Shown here in pieces: positions 1-7,680 of a DNA stretch of 44,782 nucleotides. Origin of the DNA: Marisediminitalea oceani (GTDB lineage: Bacteria > Pseudomonadota > Gammaproteobacteria > Enterobacterales > Alteromonadaceae). Each line of letters opens with the position of its first letter. Positions within the stretch are counted from its first letter, which is position 1. Both the position numbers and the translations under genes were made by a program. The DNA lies in assembly GCF_003731635.1 (NCBI RefSeq), contig NZ_RCUA01000071.1, positions 1-44,782 on the forward strand, in the 5' to 3' direction. The notes beneath the pieces were generated by a model that saw only the letters and a list, made by a program, of their open reading frames with translations, was not told the origin of the DNA and ran no database searches.

Positions 1-271
1 TCTTACTCAAAGTCTGAAGCACTGTCTCCCGATGAACCTTCTCTAAATCTGCACCGCTCATACCAGCCGTTAGTGATACGATTAAATCAACATCTATAGC
101 CTCTTCGTAAACGTCGTACTGCAAGAACTTTTCGATAAACCAGCGCCGGGCATTTTTATCCAGGAAAGGAACATGGACATGAAGATCAAGCCTTCCTGAA
201 CGTAATAATGCTTCATCAAGTTTATCCAGCCGATTGGTAGCCGCGACAATAAAAACCGCGCCTTTATTTGG
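1..271 (-). pseudogene. Truncated AAA+ ATPase fragment (FtsH/Cdc48-like second half of AAA module)
   Basis: Reading the minus strand from 271 to the window edge gives about 90 residues typical of the end of an AAA module: VFIVAATNR (sensor 1), then LDEALLRSGRLD with the two arginines of the second region of homology, and SGADLEK from the lid helix. The Walker A and B motifs that should precede this are absent. An in-frame TAG at 272-274 lies directly before the first AAA-like residues, and the DNA beyond it has no AAA similarity, so the gene is broken at about 271. The C-terminus runs off the window. Whether it was a FtsH-type protease or a stand-alone ATPase cannot be told. The sharp junction suggests a deletion or mobile-element boundary. 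Confidence 0.7.
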
Positions 272-659
272 CTATTTGCATTCTAAGGTTGGAAATCAGC
301 TTTTCTGCCAAGGCAATGAAAAGGCTCAGTTGGTTGGAAGCTAAAGTATGAGGGGCTGCATTGTACGTAAACCGGACCCTGGCGTCATTGCCTGCATTAG
401 TGAACCAGTAGTTGAGCGACTTAGTGAAGATCCTGACTAAAGTAGCAATCCAGAATCTCTTACATGATGGCACCATGTGCCGGATATCCATGGGGCTTTA
501 GACAGTCGTGTACGAATTAAGTATTTTCATTCATTAATCTGCATACTCATTATCATCTACCAGAAGATTTTTATTAACAAGTTAGGTTAAATTTTGCACA
601 GTATGTTAGGGTGATCTATAGTTTAAGGACCAACGATAATACTCATGGAAGAAGCCAAC
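272..659. other. AT-rich intergenic stretch, no convincing gene
   Basis: This stretch lies between the AAA remnant and the next plus-strand gene. A 75-codon minus-strand frame (264-491) is open but has no recognised domain, no good ribosome binding site, and ends inside the junction with the AAA remnant, so it is not called. The 500-640 part is very AT-rich and probably carries the promoter of the gene at 660, though no clear -35/-10 pair stands out. The stretch may be the remnant of a mobile element; no terminal repeats could be matched inside the window. Confidence 0.4.
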
Positions 660-1262
660 ATGTCTTATTTTTCCCCATCAGCCGTCAGGCGCCGCCGCCG
701 TGCTACTTCTAATAATGTCATTCAACCTGTTTCAGGAATTCCGCGTGAAGTAGATGGTGCATTGGACAGCTTTATCGCCGCAGATCCGACTTTGGTCACC
801 AACGACGGTAATGGAGAAGGTATTGATACCTTTTTAACTGAAGTGCCGGTTACAAAAGGTGAAGGGACGGCGATTCTCAAAGGTAATATGCAGGGCGAGC
901 TGCAAATGGACAGCGAGTTACATCTTGAGTTTGAGGAGACGCAGATTATATCCTTTATGTTGAGCCCTGAGTCATCTGAAGATCTGACACTAACGGGTAT
1001 TGAATTGGTGGCTAGGCCAGGACACAATTTTATGCAGGTGCAGCTTAGAGAGCGAACCGGATTGTTCAACGCTCAGTTTTCTTCGGCCGCTGCTGTGTTG
1101 TTAATCAGCCCTAAATTTTTAACTATACCCGATACCAGTTGGCAGGATATGGGCTCGTCGGGCGATTTTCCAACAACGCCAGATCTACTGAAGATTCGTC
1201 TATATGGCAGAGATGCTGACGGGTTTTCTTACAAAGGGAGCACAGCAATATTTAAAGGCTGA
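660..1262 (+). CDS. Orphan hypothetical protein, about 200 aa
   Basis: The 200-residue protein has no recognised family. It begins with a basic stretch (VRRRRRATS near residues 8-17) followed by a mildly acidic body without signal peptide or membrane segments; the middle and end look beta-rich (alternating hydrophobics, QVQLRERTG, LLKIRLYGRD). The ATG at 660 is preferred over the one at 645 because GGAAGAAG sits 8 bases before it. The gene stands alone in AT-rich DNA beside a truncated AAA gene and ends in a strong terminator, which fits an acquired accessory gene. A structural or cargo-type role is possible but unsupported. Confidence 0.6.
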   Translation: MSYFSPSAVRRRRRATSNNVIQPVSGIPREVDGALDSFIAADPTLVTNDGNGEGIDTFLTEVPVTKGEGTAILKGNMQGELQMDSELHLEFEETQIISFMLSPESSEDLTLTGIELVARPGHNFMQVQLRERTGLFNAQFSSAAAVLLISPKFLTIPDTSWQDMGSSGDFPTTPDLLKIRLYGRDADGFSYKGSTAIFKG

Positions 1263-1276
1263 CGTTCAGCCTTTTT
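1254..1276 (+). terminator. Rho-independent terminator overlapping the stop codon
   Basis: AAAGGCTGA and TCAGCCTTT form a perfect 9-bp stem with loop CGT, followed by T residues. The stem begins in the last sense codons and includes the TGA stop of the orphan gene at 660-1262. Confidence 0.85.
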
Positions 1277-1489
1277 GTATTACGTGATGGGATTTAGTTT
1301 ATGCAAACAATCCCAGCACCTGATTGTTGAATATAGAACCAAACAGTCTATTTATCGTTAAAAAAATTGCACTATGAGGCTGGTGATGTACGTCTGCTAT
1401 TTGTCTTTTGCGGACGTAAATAATGTGGTCATTTGATTTTCGCTCAAAGCAGAAGTTGTTATTTACTTGTGTTGATGGATTAGCGAAAA

Positions 1490-2044
1490 CTAGTGGTTGA
1501 GCAACAGGCTGAAGAGCAGGGCATCCTGATTAAGAATGCGGCGTTTGCAGAGGGCTTCTTTTTTGGCGCCAATGGCGTTAGCCAGTTTAATACTGGGCTG
1601 ATTATCCGGCAGAGTGAAGTACTCTATACGGTTAAGGCCCAGAGGCTGTCTGGCAATTTCTATCAGGCGTTCACACAGCTTTATCGCCAGGCCCCGGCCT
1701 CTGGCCTCAGGAACCAGCCATAAACCCAGATTGGCGTTGAGATGCACCGGATGGATATAGTTTAGCAGGCCCATTCCCAGGCATTGCTCGTTCCACATCA
1801 GCAGGTAGGTAATGCCATAGCCAATTTTACGTTGTTGCTCGAAGGTCTCGATGAGTGATTCGGCATGACGCAGGGTTGTGGGAGTTAAACCTGAGCCCAT
1901 CCAGGGTTTAACGGAGGCGCAAGCAAGCTTGCCTGCTTCAGATAAGGCCAGTGCGTATTTGTGGTGAGCGCGAATGATTTTGACTGGCCCGGCATCAGTA
2001 AAAATGGGGGCCAGCCTGACTGGCAGGGTTGTCAGATCGATCAA
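1490..2044 (-). CDS. GNAT family N-acetyltransferase (RimJ/RimL-like)
   Basis: The 184-residue protein has the GNAT fold signature of the RimJ/RimL branch: a central LGLWLVPEARGRGLAIKLCERL segment (beta4, the R/Q-x-x-G-x-G/A acetyl-CoA loop as RGRGLA, then helix alpha3), followed by NRIEYFTLPDNQPSIKLANAIG, the usual strand and N-x-x-S-x-x-x-A helix. It would transfer an acetyl group to a protein N-terminus or small amine; the substrate is not predictable. The apparent start is TTG at 2044, overlapping the TGA of dsbB by 4 bases, so translation is probably coupled to dsbB. No ATG lies in a suitable position. It is the last gene of the nhaB-dsbB-GNAT operon. Confidence 0.85.
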   Translation of the reverse strand: MIDLTTLPVRLAPIFTDAGPVKIIRAHHKYALALSEAGKLACASVKPWMGSGLTPTTLRHAESLIETFEQQRKIGYGITYLLMWNEQCLGMGLLNYIHPVHLNANLGLWLVPEARGRGLAIKLCERLIEIARQPLGLNRIEYFTLPDNQPSIKLANAIGAKKEALCKRRILNQDALLFSLLLNH

Positions 2045-2565
2045 AAGAGTTTCTTATCGATAACTCTGGCTAGCAGTACAACTACCAATACTACGAAGTA
2101 AGCGCCAAATATGATTTGCATCCATTCAGCCATACCCATAGAAAGGAATTGCCAGCTGTTTTCGAGACAGTCGCCACGGGCTGCAAATATGGCAGGTAGC
2201 CATTCATGTAGCGGTGCCCACTCGGGGAAATTAGGGAAGATTTCACAGGTGCCGAAGAATGGATCGTCCGACTCGATAATTTCAATGTGCTCAGAAGCTA
2301 TCATAAAGCCTCTTACTGTACTGTATCCCCACAATCCATAACCAACCAGGCGGGTGAGCGGGTGATTGAACAGCAACACCAGCAGACCTGCCAGCACAAT
2401 GCCCCACATTGCCGTACGTTGGTAAATACACATTATGCAGGGTTCAAGGCCCATGCCGTGTTGAAAATACAGCGCCGTGAACTCCAGTGCCAGCGAGGTG
2501 GCGAAGAGTACCAGCCAGGCAGACTTTTGTTCTGCCCAGCTACTTAGTCCATTCAACAAACCCAT
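2041..2565 (-). CDS. dsbB: Disulfide bond formation protein B
   Basis: DsbB is the inner-membrane quinone reductase that re-oxidises periplasmic DsbA. The 174-residue protein has the expected four transmembrane segments. The redox pair C43-x-x-C46 (PCIMC) lies in the first periplasmic loop after the first segment, and the second pair C107 and C133 (FGTCEIF, RGDCLEN) lies in the long second periplasmic loop. An arginine (QRTAMW) follows the first pair, as in the quinone-binding site of the family. The Shine-Dalgarno AGGAGC overlaps the stop codon of nhaB, and the order nhaB-dsbB is also found in enterobacteria. The GNAT gene overlaps its end. Confidence 0.96.
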   Translation of the reverse strand: MGLLNGLSSWAEQKSAWLVLFATSLALEFTALYFQHGMGLEPCIMCIYQRTAMWGIVLAGLLVLLFNHPLTRLVGYGLWGYSTVRGFMIASEHIEIIESDDPFFGTCEIFPNFPEWAPLHEWLPAIFAARGDCLENSWQFLSMGMAEWMQIIFGAYFVVLVVVLLARVIDKKLF

Positions 2566-2579
2566 TCTTTATACTGCTC

Positions 2580-4160
2580 CTAGTGGCCGCTGTTATCGGC
2601 ACCGGGAACACCGGTGTGGTGTTCTATCAGGTGCATGTCGTAAAGCCACTGGGTGGCATCTGACAAGCCCCAATAAGTAGCCAGTAAGCCTACAACTGCC
2701 AGTACAATGGTGTATGGCAGTGCCATAAGCACCATACGGCCGTAGGAGAGTCTCAGTAGCGGTGCAATGGCCGATGTCAGCAGGAACAGGAAGGCGGCCT
2801 GACCATTCGGAGTTGCTACACTAGGCAGGTTAGTACCAGTGTTGATAGCAACCGCCAGTAAGTCAAACTGGTCGCGGGTGATTTCGCCATTGGCCAGTGC
2901 GGTGCTTACCTCGGTAATGTATACCGAGCCTACAAACACGTTATCGCTCACCATAGAAAGCACACCATTGGCCAGGTAGAACATGACCAACTGAGTAGTA
3001 CCTTCAAAACCCAGCACCCAGTGGATAACCGGGGCGAACAAACCCTGTTCGATAATGACCGCGACCACCCCGAAGAATACGCACAGCAGAGCGGTAAAGG
3101 GCAGCGCTTCTTCAAAGGCTTTACCCAGCGCGTGTTCTTCAATAACACCGCTCATAGAAGTTGCCAGCACGATAACTGAGAGACCGATTAAGCCAACCGC
3201 CGCCATGTGTGTTGCAAGACCAACAACCAGCCAGACGCCAATCAGGGCCTGTACACCAAGACGCGCTTTATCACGAACGGAGCGGGCCTGGTCCATCGAT
3301 TTATCATAATCTACCAGAATTTGACGTACTGCATCTGGCAGCTTGGCGCCATAGCCAAATAATTTGGTTTTTTCCAGCATGACGGTAGTCAGGATACCCA
3401 TCAGGAATACCGGAATAGTGATGGGGGACATACGAATGAAGAACTCTACAAAGTTCCAGCCGGCTTTATCTGCAATGATCAGGTTTTGTGGTTCGCCCAC
3501 CATGGTCATTACACCACCCAGTGCGGTACCAACTGCCGAATGCATCATCAGGTTACGCAGGAAAGCACGGAAGTTGTCGAGGTCGTTTGAGCCTAAATCC
3601 GCCACGCTATCGTCGGAGGTATGGTCGTGGTCGTGATGAAATTCTTTGCCCGATGCGACTTTGTGGTAAATGGTGTAGAACCCAAGGCCAACGGCAATGA
3701 TTACCGCGACAACGGTTAATGCGTCGAGGAAAGCAGATAGAAATGCCGAAGCAATAATAAACGCCAGCGACAGTACGGTTTTATTTCGCACCCGAATAAC
3801 CAGCTTGGTAAACAGAAACAGCAGCAGGTCTTTCATAAAGTAGATACCGGCTACCATAAACACCAACAGCAACAGCACTTCGAGGTTGACCTCTATCTCA
3901 TGCATCATGTGCTGGGGGGTTGTCATGCCTATGAAGAGTGCTTCAATCAGTAACAGCCCGCCGGGCTGGAGGGGATAACACTTTAACGCCATAGCAAGGG
4001 TAAAGATAAACTCGATAATCAGTAACCAGCCGGCCAGAAAGGGATCGAGCATGAAAATCAGAGGGTTAGCAATTAAACAGCCGATAATGGTCTTTTTATA
4101 CCAGTCTGGCGCATGCCCCAGAAAATTCTTATAGATCGCCATGGTCATAGAGGTTTGCAT
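2580..4160 (-). CDS. nhaB: Na+/H+ antiporter NhaB
   Basis: NhaB expels sodium in exchange for protons at the inner membrane. The 526-residue length matches the family, the protein is highly hydrophobic with about a dozen predicted membrane segments, and characteristic stretches are visible: [13 protein letters not shown] near the N-terminus, [22 protein letters not shown] and [20 protein letters not shown] towards the end. A His/Asp-rich loop ([11 protein letters not shown]) lies between membrane segments. The start ATG at 4160 has AAGGA 8 bases upstream. It is divergent from fadR across 456 bp and leads an operon with dsbB. Confidence 0.96.
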   Translation of the reverse strand: MQTSMTMAIYKNFLGHAPDWYKKTIIGCLIANPLIFMLDPFLAGWLLIIEFIFTLAMALKCYPLQPGGLLLIEALFIGMTTPQHMMHEIEVNLEVLLLLVFMVAGIYFMKDLLLFLFTKLVIRVRNKTVLSLAFIIASAFLSAFLDALTVVAVIIAVGLGFYTIYHKVASGKEFHHDHDHTSDDSVADLGSNDLDNFRAFLRNLMMHSAVGTALGGVMTMVGEPQNLIIADKAGWNFVEFFIRMSPITIPVFLMGILTTVMLEKTKLFGYGAKLPDAVRQILVDYDKSMDQARSVRDKARLGVQALIGVWLVVGLATHMAAVGLIGLSVIVLATSMSGVIEEHALGKAFEEALPFTALLCVFFGVVAVIIEQGLFAPVIHWVLGFEGTTQLVMFYLANGVLSMVSDNVFVGSVYITEVSTALANGEITRDQFDLLAVAINTGTNLPSVATPNGQAAFLFLLTSAIAPLLRLSYGRMVLMALPYTIVLAVVGLLATYWGLSDATQWLYDMHLIEHHTGVPGADNSGH

Positions 4161-4490
4161 GGAGTAATTTCCTTTTTTATCACAGGCTTAATTTGTTGTT
4201 CTCAGCTAATAATAGACGAGTTTTATAATTTTATGTCACTACAGGGGTGACAGTTTTAATGTGAATGTCTGTTTTTAGGACACTTTTCGTCTAAGCTTGC
4301 AAAGACTAACCGAAATCTATCCCGACAGGAAGTAGAAAGCGACGTATCTCAGACCATATGCGCACAGCTGTTTAAAAAATGCGCGAAGTGAAAATTATTG
4401 CTGCTTTTACGCATATTTCATCGTTGGACTGAGAAAAACTGTCACTTATCAACCAGTTTGTTATGCTGTTTTAACACGTAAAACTGTTAC

Positions 4491-4507
4491 AATTGGTCGT
4501 ATCTGTT
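4491..4507. promoter_or_regulatory. Candidate FadR operator (distal)
   Basis: AATTGGTCGTATCTGTT matches the E. coli FadR consensus AACTGGTCNGACCAGTT at 12 of 16 defined positions, including the TTGGTC core half. It lies about 110 bases upstream of the fadR start. The left half is strong and the right half degenerate, so this is a weak candidate on its own. Confidence 0.35.
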
Positions 4508-4565
4508 TAAGTTAGGTGATACAAGCTGCCTAACGGCGATTTATTCATTGTGCTTATGAAAATTC

Positions 4566-4582
4566 ATCTGGTACAATCAGTT
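4566..4582. promoter_or_regulatory. Candidate FadR operator over the fadR -10
   Basis: ATCTGGTACAATCAGTT matches the FadR consensus at 12 of 16 defined positions and is an imperfect palindrome. It contains TACAAT, the best -10 candidate for fadR, so binding there would block the promoter: simple autorepression. The same 15-mer CTGGTACAATCAGTT occurs upstream of the GMC dehydrogenase at 19534-19548. Confidence 0.5.
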
Positions 4583-4616
4583 TGAAAATAACAAGAACGT
4601 TCAGTGGCGAGCAAAT

Positions 4617-5327
4617 ATGATATACAAGGCACAAAGTCCGGCTGGTTTTGCCGAGGAATACATCGTAGAGTCGATTTGGAGTGGACGCTTTCCTCCAGGA
4701 ACAATTCTTCCCGCTGAACGGGAATTATCCGAACTCATTGGTGTAACACGCACCACATTACGTGAAGTGTTACAGCGTCTGGCCCGGGATGGCTGGTTAA
4801 CCATTCAGCATGGTAAGCCAACCAAAGTGAACAACTTCTGGGAAACCTGCGGCCTTAATATCCTCGAAACGCTGGCTCGTCTCGATCAGGACGGTATACC
4901 AGAACTCGTTGATAACCTGTTGGCAGCCCGCACCAATCTGAGCGCAGTATTTATTCGTGGTGCTATCCGCAAAAATCCTCAGGCGTCGGCAGAAATCATT
5001 GCCCGGTATAAAGACGTTGAGGAAGACGGTAAGGCTTTTGCACACTTTGATTATCAGCTGAACCACGATTTAGCCCTGGCGTCTGGTAATAATGTCTTTG
5101 TGCTGATGATGAACGGCTTCCGCGGTTTATATTCGCGCATTGGTGGGTTCTTCTTCTCAGACCCCCGCGCTCGTGAGGTAGCCAAAGAGTTCTACGCCAA
5201 ATTACAGCAGGTGGCTGAGCAAGGCGACTACAAGTCGGTACCTGCAGTGGTGCGCGAGTATGGCTATGCTTCAGGCCAGGTGTGGAATGAAGTTCGCGAA
5301 ACCATGCCTCAGGATTTAGTTGATTAA
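4617..5327 (+). CDS. fadR: Fatty acid metabolism regulator FadR
   Basis: FadR is the GntR-family acyl-CoA-responsive regulator that represses beta-oxidation and activates unsaturated fatty acid synthesis. The 236 residues fit the family. The N-terminal winged helix reads [20 protein letters not shown], then [20 protein letters not shown], the recognition helix, and the wing [12 protein letters not shown]. The C-terminal acyl-CoA-binding domain follows ([18 protein letters not shown]). It is divergent from nhaB, the same neighbourhood as in enterobacteria. Two FadR-like operators upstream suggest autoregulation. A terminator follows directly. Confidence 0.96.
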   Translation: MIYKAQSPAGFAEEYIVESIWSGRFPPGTILPAERELSELIGVTRTTLREVLQRLARDGWLTIQHGKPTKVNNFWETCGLNILETLARLDQDGIPELVDNLLAARTNLSAVFIRGAIRKNPQASAEIIARYKDVEEDGKAFAHFDYQLNHDLALASGNNVFVLMMNGFRGLYSRIGGFFFSDPRAREVAKEFYAKLQQVAEQGDYKSVPAVVREYGYASGQVWNEVRETMPQDLVD

Positions 5328-5352
5328 GCGCCGCACCCGCGGCTCTTTTCTT
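5328..5352 (+). terminator. Terminator of fadR
   Basis: GCCGC-ACCC-GCGGC (5330-5343) makes a short GC-rich stem directly after the fadR stop, followed by the T-rich run TCTTTTCTT. Confidence 0.7.
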
Positions 5353-5452
5353 ATCTGCGTTACAACAAAACCTCACACTAATGCGTTTTTAGTATGTGAT
5401 TTCTAAATTCTCCTTTTACACTGATTAACAGATAGCAAAAGGAGACCAAATC

Positions 5453-5812
5453 ATGGCAGCTAAAGACGATATCAAAAGCAAAATCAGCGAAGCTGAAGAA
5501 TTCGCCCGTAAAATCTGGTTGGCAGGTTTAGGCGCCTACGGTAAAAGCGTTGATGAAGCACAGGGCCAGTACGAAAAACTGACCAAAGATGCTAACAAGA
5601 TGTTTGACGATCTGGTGTCTAAGGGTGAAACCCTGGAGTCAGATGCCAAAGACAAATTTAAAGAAACCACCAGTGAAGTGGAAAGTCGCGTAGCCGACGT
5701 GCGCAAAAAGCTGGGTCTGGATACAGACGACACTGATCAAAAAATCGAAGAGCTTTCTGCAAAAGTGGATGCACTGACTGAAGCGGTCGCTAAACTGGCA
5801 GCGAATAAGTAA
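5453..5812 (+). CDS. Phasin family protein (PhaI/PhaF N-domain type)
   Basis: The 119-residue protein matches the poly(hydroxyalkanoate) granule-associated family: an N-terminal amphipathic segment (EEFARKIWLAGLGAYGKSVDEA), a long charged helix, and a C-terminal leucine-zipper-like coiled coil (KIEELSAKVDALTEAVAKLA) that mediates oligomerisation in PhaF/PhaI. Phasins coat PHA inclusions and may link them to the nucleoid. AAGGAGA lies 8 bases before the ATG. A second phasin-like gene follows 46 bases downstream. No PHA synthase gene is in the window, so a granule role is inferred from the family; a stress-related role is an alternative. Confidence 0.85.
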   Translation: MAAKDDIKSKISEAEEFARKIWLAGLGAYGKSVDEAQGQYEKLTKDANKMFDDLVSKGETLESDAKDKFKETTSEVESRVADVRKKLGLDTDDTDQKIEELSAKVDALTEAVAKLAANK

Positions 5813-5821
5813 CAACTGGTC

Positions 5822-5839
5822 GGGCAGCCATAGCTGCCC
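5822..5839 (+). other. Intercistronic hairpin between the two phasin genes
   Basis: GGGCAGC-CATA-GCTGCCC is a perfect 7-bp stem starting 9 bases after the first phasin stop. It has no T-run, so it is more likely to protect the first message or cause partial attenuation than to terminate fully. Confidence 0.5.
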
Positions 5840-5858
5840 AATCAGCTAAGGAGTTATT

Positions 5859-6362
5859 ATGTCAGATAAAAAACCGACATCTCCCATTATGGGCTGGTTT
5901 GAAGCCGGGTTAGGCTTGTTTACAGAGCAACTCAATGCGGCCAATCAGCAGGTTCAGCACAAGGTGGATGAGTCGCAAAAAACACTGGATGAGTTAGCCG
6001 CACGTGGCGCTGAAGTTGAAGCGCAGATCCGTAAAACGGTAGACCCATCGCAGTGGCTTGAGCTGTGGCGTCAATCGCCATTGCATCACTGGATGCCAAC
6101 ATTTACCACGCCAAAACAAAAGCGGGCGATGCAGATTGAAGCACTGTCAGCGAAAGTGGATTTACTGGTAGAGCAGGTGGCCCTGTTGGCGGCAAAACAG
6201 GCAGCAGCAAAAGCGGAAGAGAAACCGCAAACAGCTGCTAAGCCTAAAGCTACGCGAGCGAAAAAGACCACCACGACCAAACGGACTACGTCGACCCGTG
6301 CTGCTAAGCCGGCAACAGCCCGTAAAACGGCAAGTAAGGACGCTCCCGCAAAAGGCGAGTAA
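5859..6362 (+). CDS. PhaF-like phasin with lysine/alanine-rich histone-like tail
   Basis: The 167-residue protein has a short N-terminal region (MGWFEAGLGLFTEQ), a central coiled-coil segment ending in IEALSAKVDLLVEQVALLAA, nearly the same zipper as in the upstream phasin, and from about residue 112 a low-complexity tail of Lys/Ala/Thr/Arg (KPKATRAKKTTTTKRTTST). This architecture matches PhaF, whose histone-H1-like tail binds DNA and helps distribute granules at division. GC-rich, repetitive coding of the tail is normal for such proteins. It is co-transcribed with the preceding gene and followed by a large palindromic terminator. Confidence 0.8.
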   Translation: MSDKKPTSPIMGWFEAGLGLFTEQLNAANQQVQHKVDESQKTLDELAARGAEVEAQIRKTVDPSQWLELWRQSPLHHWMPTFTTPKQKRAMQIEALSAKVDLLVEQVALLAAKQAAAKAEEKPQTAAKPKATRAKKTTTTKRTTSTRAAKPATARKTASKDAPAKGE

Positions 6363-6379
6363 TGCTGTATTCTTGCCAG

Positions 6380-6411
6380 AAGCAAGGCCGGTTAGCTAAC
6401 CGGCCTTGCTT
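6380..6411. terminator. 32-nt perfect palindrome, bidirectional terminator
   Basis: AAGCAAGGCCGGTTAG and its exact reverse complement abut at 6395/6396, giving a 32-nt perfect palindrome between the second phasin gene (+) and the convergent DUF2059 gene (-). The flanking T-run is weak. It can fold in transcripts from either side. Confidence 0.7.
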
Positions 6412-6490
6412 GTTAAATAGTATACAGCTAATCGCTAAATAGTCTTCGAAGTGCAAACAGGCGTTAACATACAACCTATAGTTTGCCGGG

Positions 6491-6988
6491 TTAATCTGCT
6501 GCTCGTTGTTTTTTCAGTTCCTCACTATATGCTTTGGACATCTGCATAATTTTAGGGTAAACGTCTTTCATCAACTGCTGCGTGACCTGCATGGAAGCGG
6601 CCATGACCTCTGGCATTTTCTTTACCACGGACTGACCGGTTTCAGATTGGTAAAATGCCAGCATATCCTGGAGTTCCTGCTCAGTATAATGGGCCAGGTA
6701 GAGGTCAATCATGGGTTCTTTTAATGTGTCCCAGTTCATTTCTTCTTGCAGCATCAGGTTGACCTTTTGCATATGCTTGTTAAAGCTGGCTCGCTCTGAT
6801 TCTTCAATTTTGAATTGCTCAGCCATATTGGCAAACATGCCATCAAACTGAGCGTAAACCGCATCCAGTGCACTATCCGCCCCGGAGGCAATCAGTAACG
6901 CTTCCACGGTATCGCGTTGAGCCGTGTTGGCAACGGCAGGGCCACTTAAACTCAGGGCGGCGATAATGATCATTAATACTTTACGCAT
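6491..6988 (-). CDS. DUF2059 domain periplasmic protein
   Basis: The 165-residue protein begins with a signal peptide (MRKVLMIIIAALSLSGPAVA, cleavage before NTAQ). The mature part matches DUF2059: VEALLIASGADSALD, then the conserved YLAHYTEQELQDMLAFY and SETGQSVVKKMPEVM segments. Members are small helical periplasmic proteins of unknown function. AAGGAATTTATA precedes the ATG. A NYN-domain gene lies 38 bases upstream on the same strand and may be co-transcribed, though the two products share no obvious function. Confidence 0.85.
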   Translation of the reverse strand: MRKVLMIIIAALSLSGPAVANTAQRDTVEALLIASGADSALDAVYAQFDGMFANMAEQFKIEESERASFNKHMQKVNLMLQEEMNWDTLKEPMIDLYLAHYTEQELQDMLAFYQSETGQSVVKKMPEVMAASMQVTQQLMKDVYPKIMQMSKAYSEELKKQRAAD

Positions 6989-7026
6989 TATAAATTCCTT
7001 TTTCCTTAGTTAATTCCCAAATCAGT

Positions 7027-7503
7027 TTACCCCAATAGCAATTGCTGATCGATAGGGATAAATTTGCTGGCAGACTGCATAAGTGAAGCAGCGGTAAGCG
7101 CCGGTACGCCATACACTTCAACCTTTTTGCCACCTTGCCCGGTAAGCCGGTTACAGAGAATACTGAAATCGCCATCACCGGAAACGAGAATGAGCGTATC
7201 AGCTTCACTGGCGGCATCCATCATATCAATGGTGATCCCCACATCCCAATCACCTTTAGCAGAACCGTCTGCACGCTGGATAAAAGGCTTTAGTTTTACC
7301 TCAAAGCCAATGGCACGGAGGATATTCTGAAACTCACGCTGTTTGGTATCACCGCGTTCAACAGCATAGGCAACCGCTTTTACCACCTGGCGGTTAGCGG
7401 TAGCCTTGCGCCAAAAGGCGTTGTAGTCAAAGTTCTTGCGGTAGGTTTGACGGCTGGTGTAATACACATTCTGCACATCAACAAATATTGCCACGCGTTC
7501 CAT
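7027..7503 (-). CDS. NYN domain protein (LabA/DUF88-like PIN-fold nuclease)
   Basis: The protein (158 aa from the ATG at 7503) has the NYN/PIN-like fold pattern: VAIFVDVQNVYY near the N-terminus with the first conserved Asp, then KGDWDVGITIDMMDAA and LILVSGDGDFSILCNRL with the SGDGDF acidic signature, and KVEVYGVP. Related proteins are predicted metal-dependent ribonucleases, for example the LabA family and the MARF1 NYN domain. An upstream TTG at 7530 would add nine basic residues but is less likely than the ATG. It sits upstream of the DUF2059 gene on the same strand. Confidence 0.85.
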   Translation of the reverse strand: MERVAIFVDVQNVYYTSRQTYRKNFDYNAFWRKATANRQVVKAVAYAVERGDTKQREFQNILRAIGFEVKLKPFIQRADGSAKGDWDVGITIDMMDAASEADTLILVSGDGDFSILCNRLTGQGGKKVEVYGVPALTAASLMQSASKFIPIDQQLLLG

Positions 7504-7680
7504 AAACGAGCGCTGCCTTTTGATAAACAAGAAAGGGCAACATAGTAACAGATGCCTTACTGAAATATATCTTTACAGTTAACCAACACATTACCAGCGA
7601 ATGCTGGTTGTGGTTATTAATCGCTCCCTTTAGGATGGCCTGTACAAATTATAAACAACTGGTTGAGAGGGACATTGGCC

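Larger units (their letters stand above)
4161..4616. promoter_or_regulatory. nhaB-fadR divergent intergenic region
   Basis: This 456-bp AT-rich stretch must carry the outward promoters of nhaB (minus) and fadR (plus). For fadR, TACAAT at 4572-4577 is a plausible -10, with TTGTGC at 4548-4553 as a weak -35 (18-bp spacer). Two FadR-like boxes listed separately lie in its fadR-proximal half. No additional open frame is convincing. Confidence 0.55.

Noticed and set aside
264..491. Minus-strand 75-codon frame next to the AAA remnant
   Set aside because: No recognised domain, no good ribosome binding site, and it ends within the junction. It may be mobile-element debris but cannot be supported as a gene.
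1387..1416. Imperfect hairpin between the orphan gene and the GNAT gene
   Set aside because: TACGTC-type arms pair with a wobble but there is no T-run or conserved context; left as background.
5813..5829. AACTGGTCGGGCAG as a FadR site between the phasin genes
   Set aside because: Only the left half-site matches and the sequence is better explained by the GGGCAGC hairpin.
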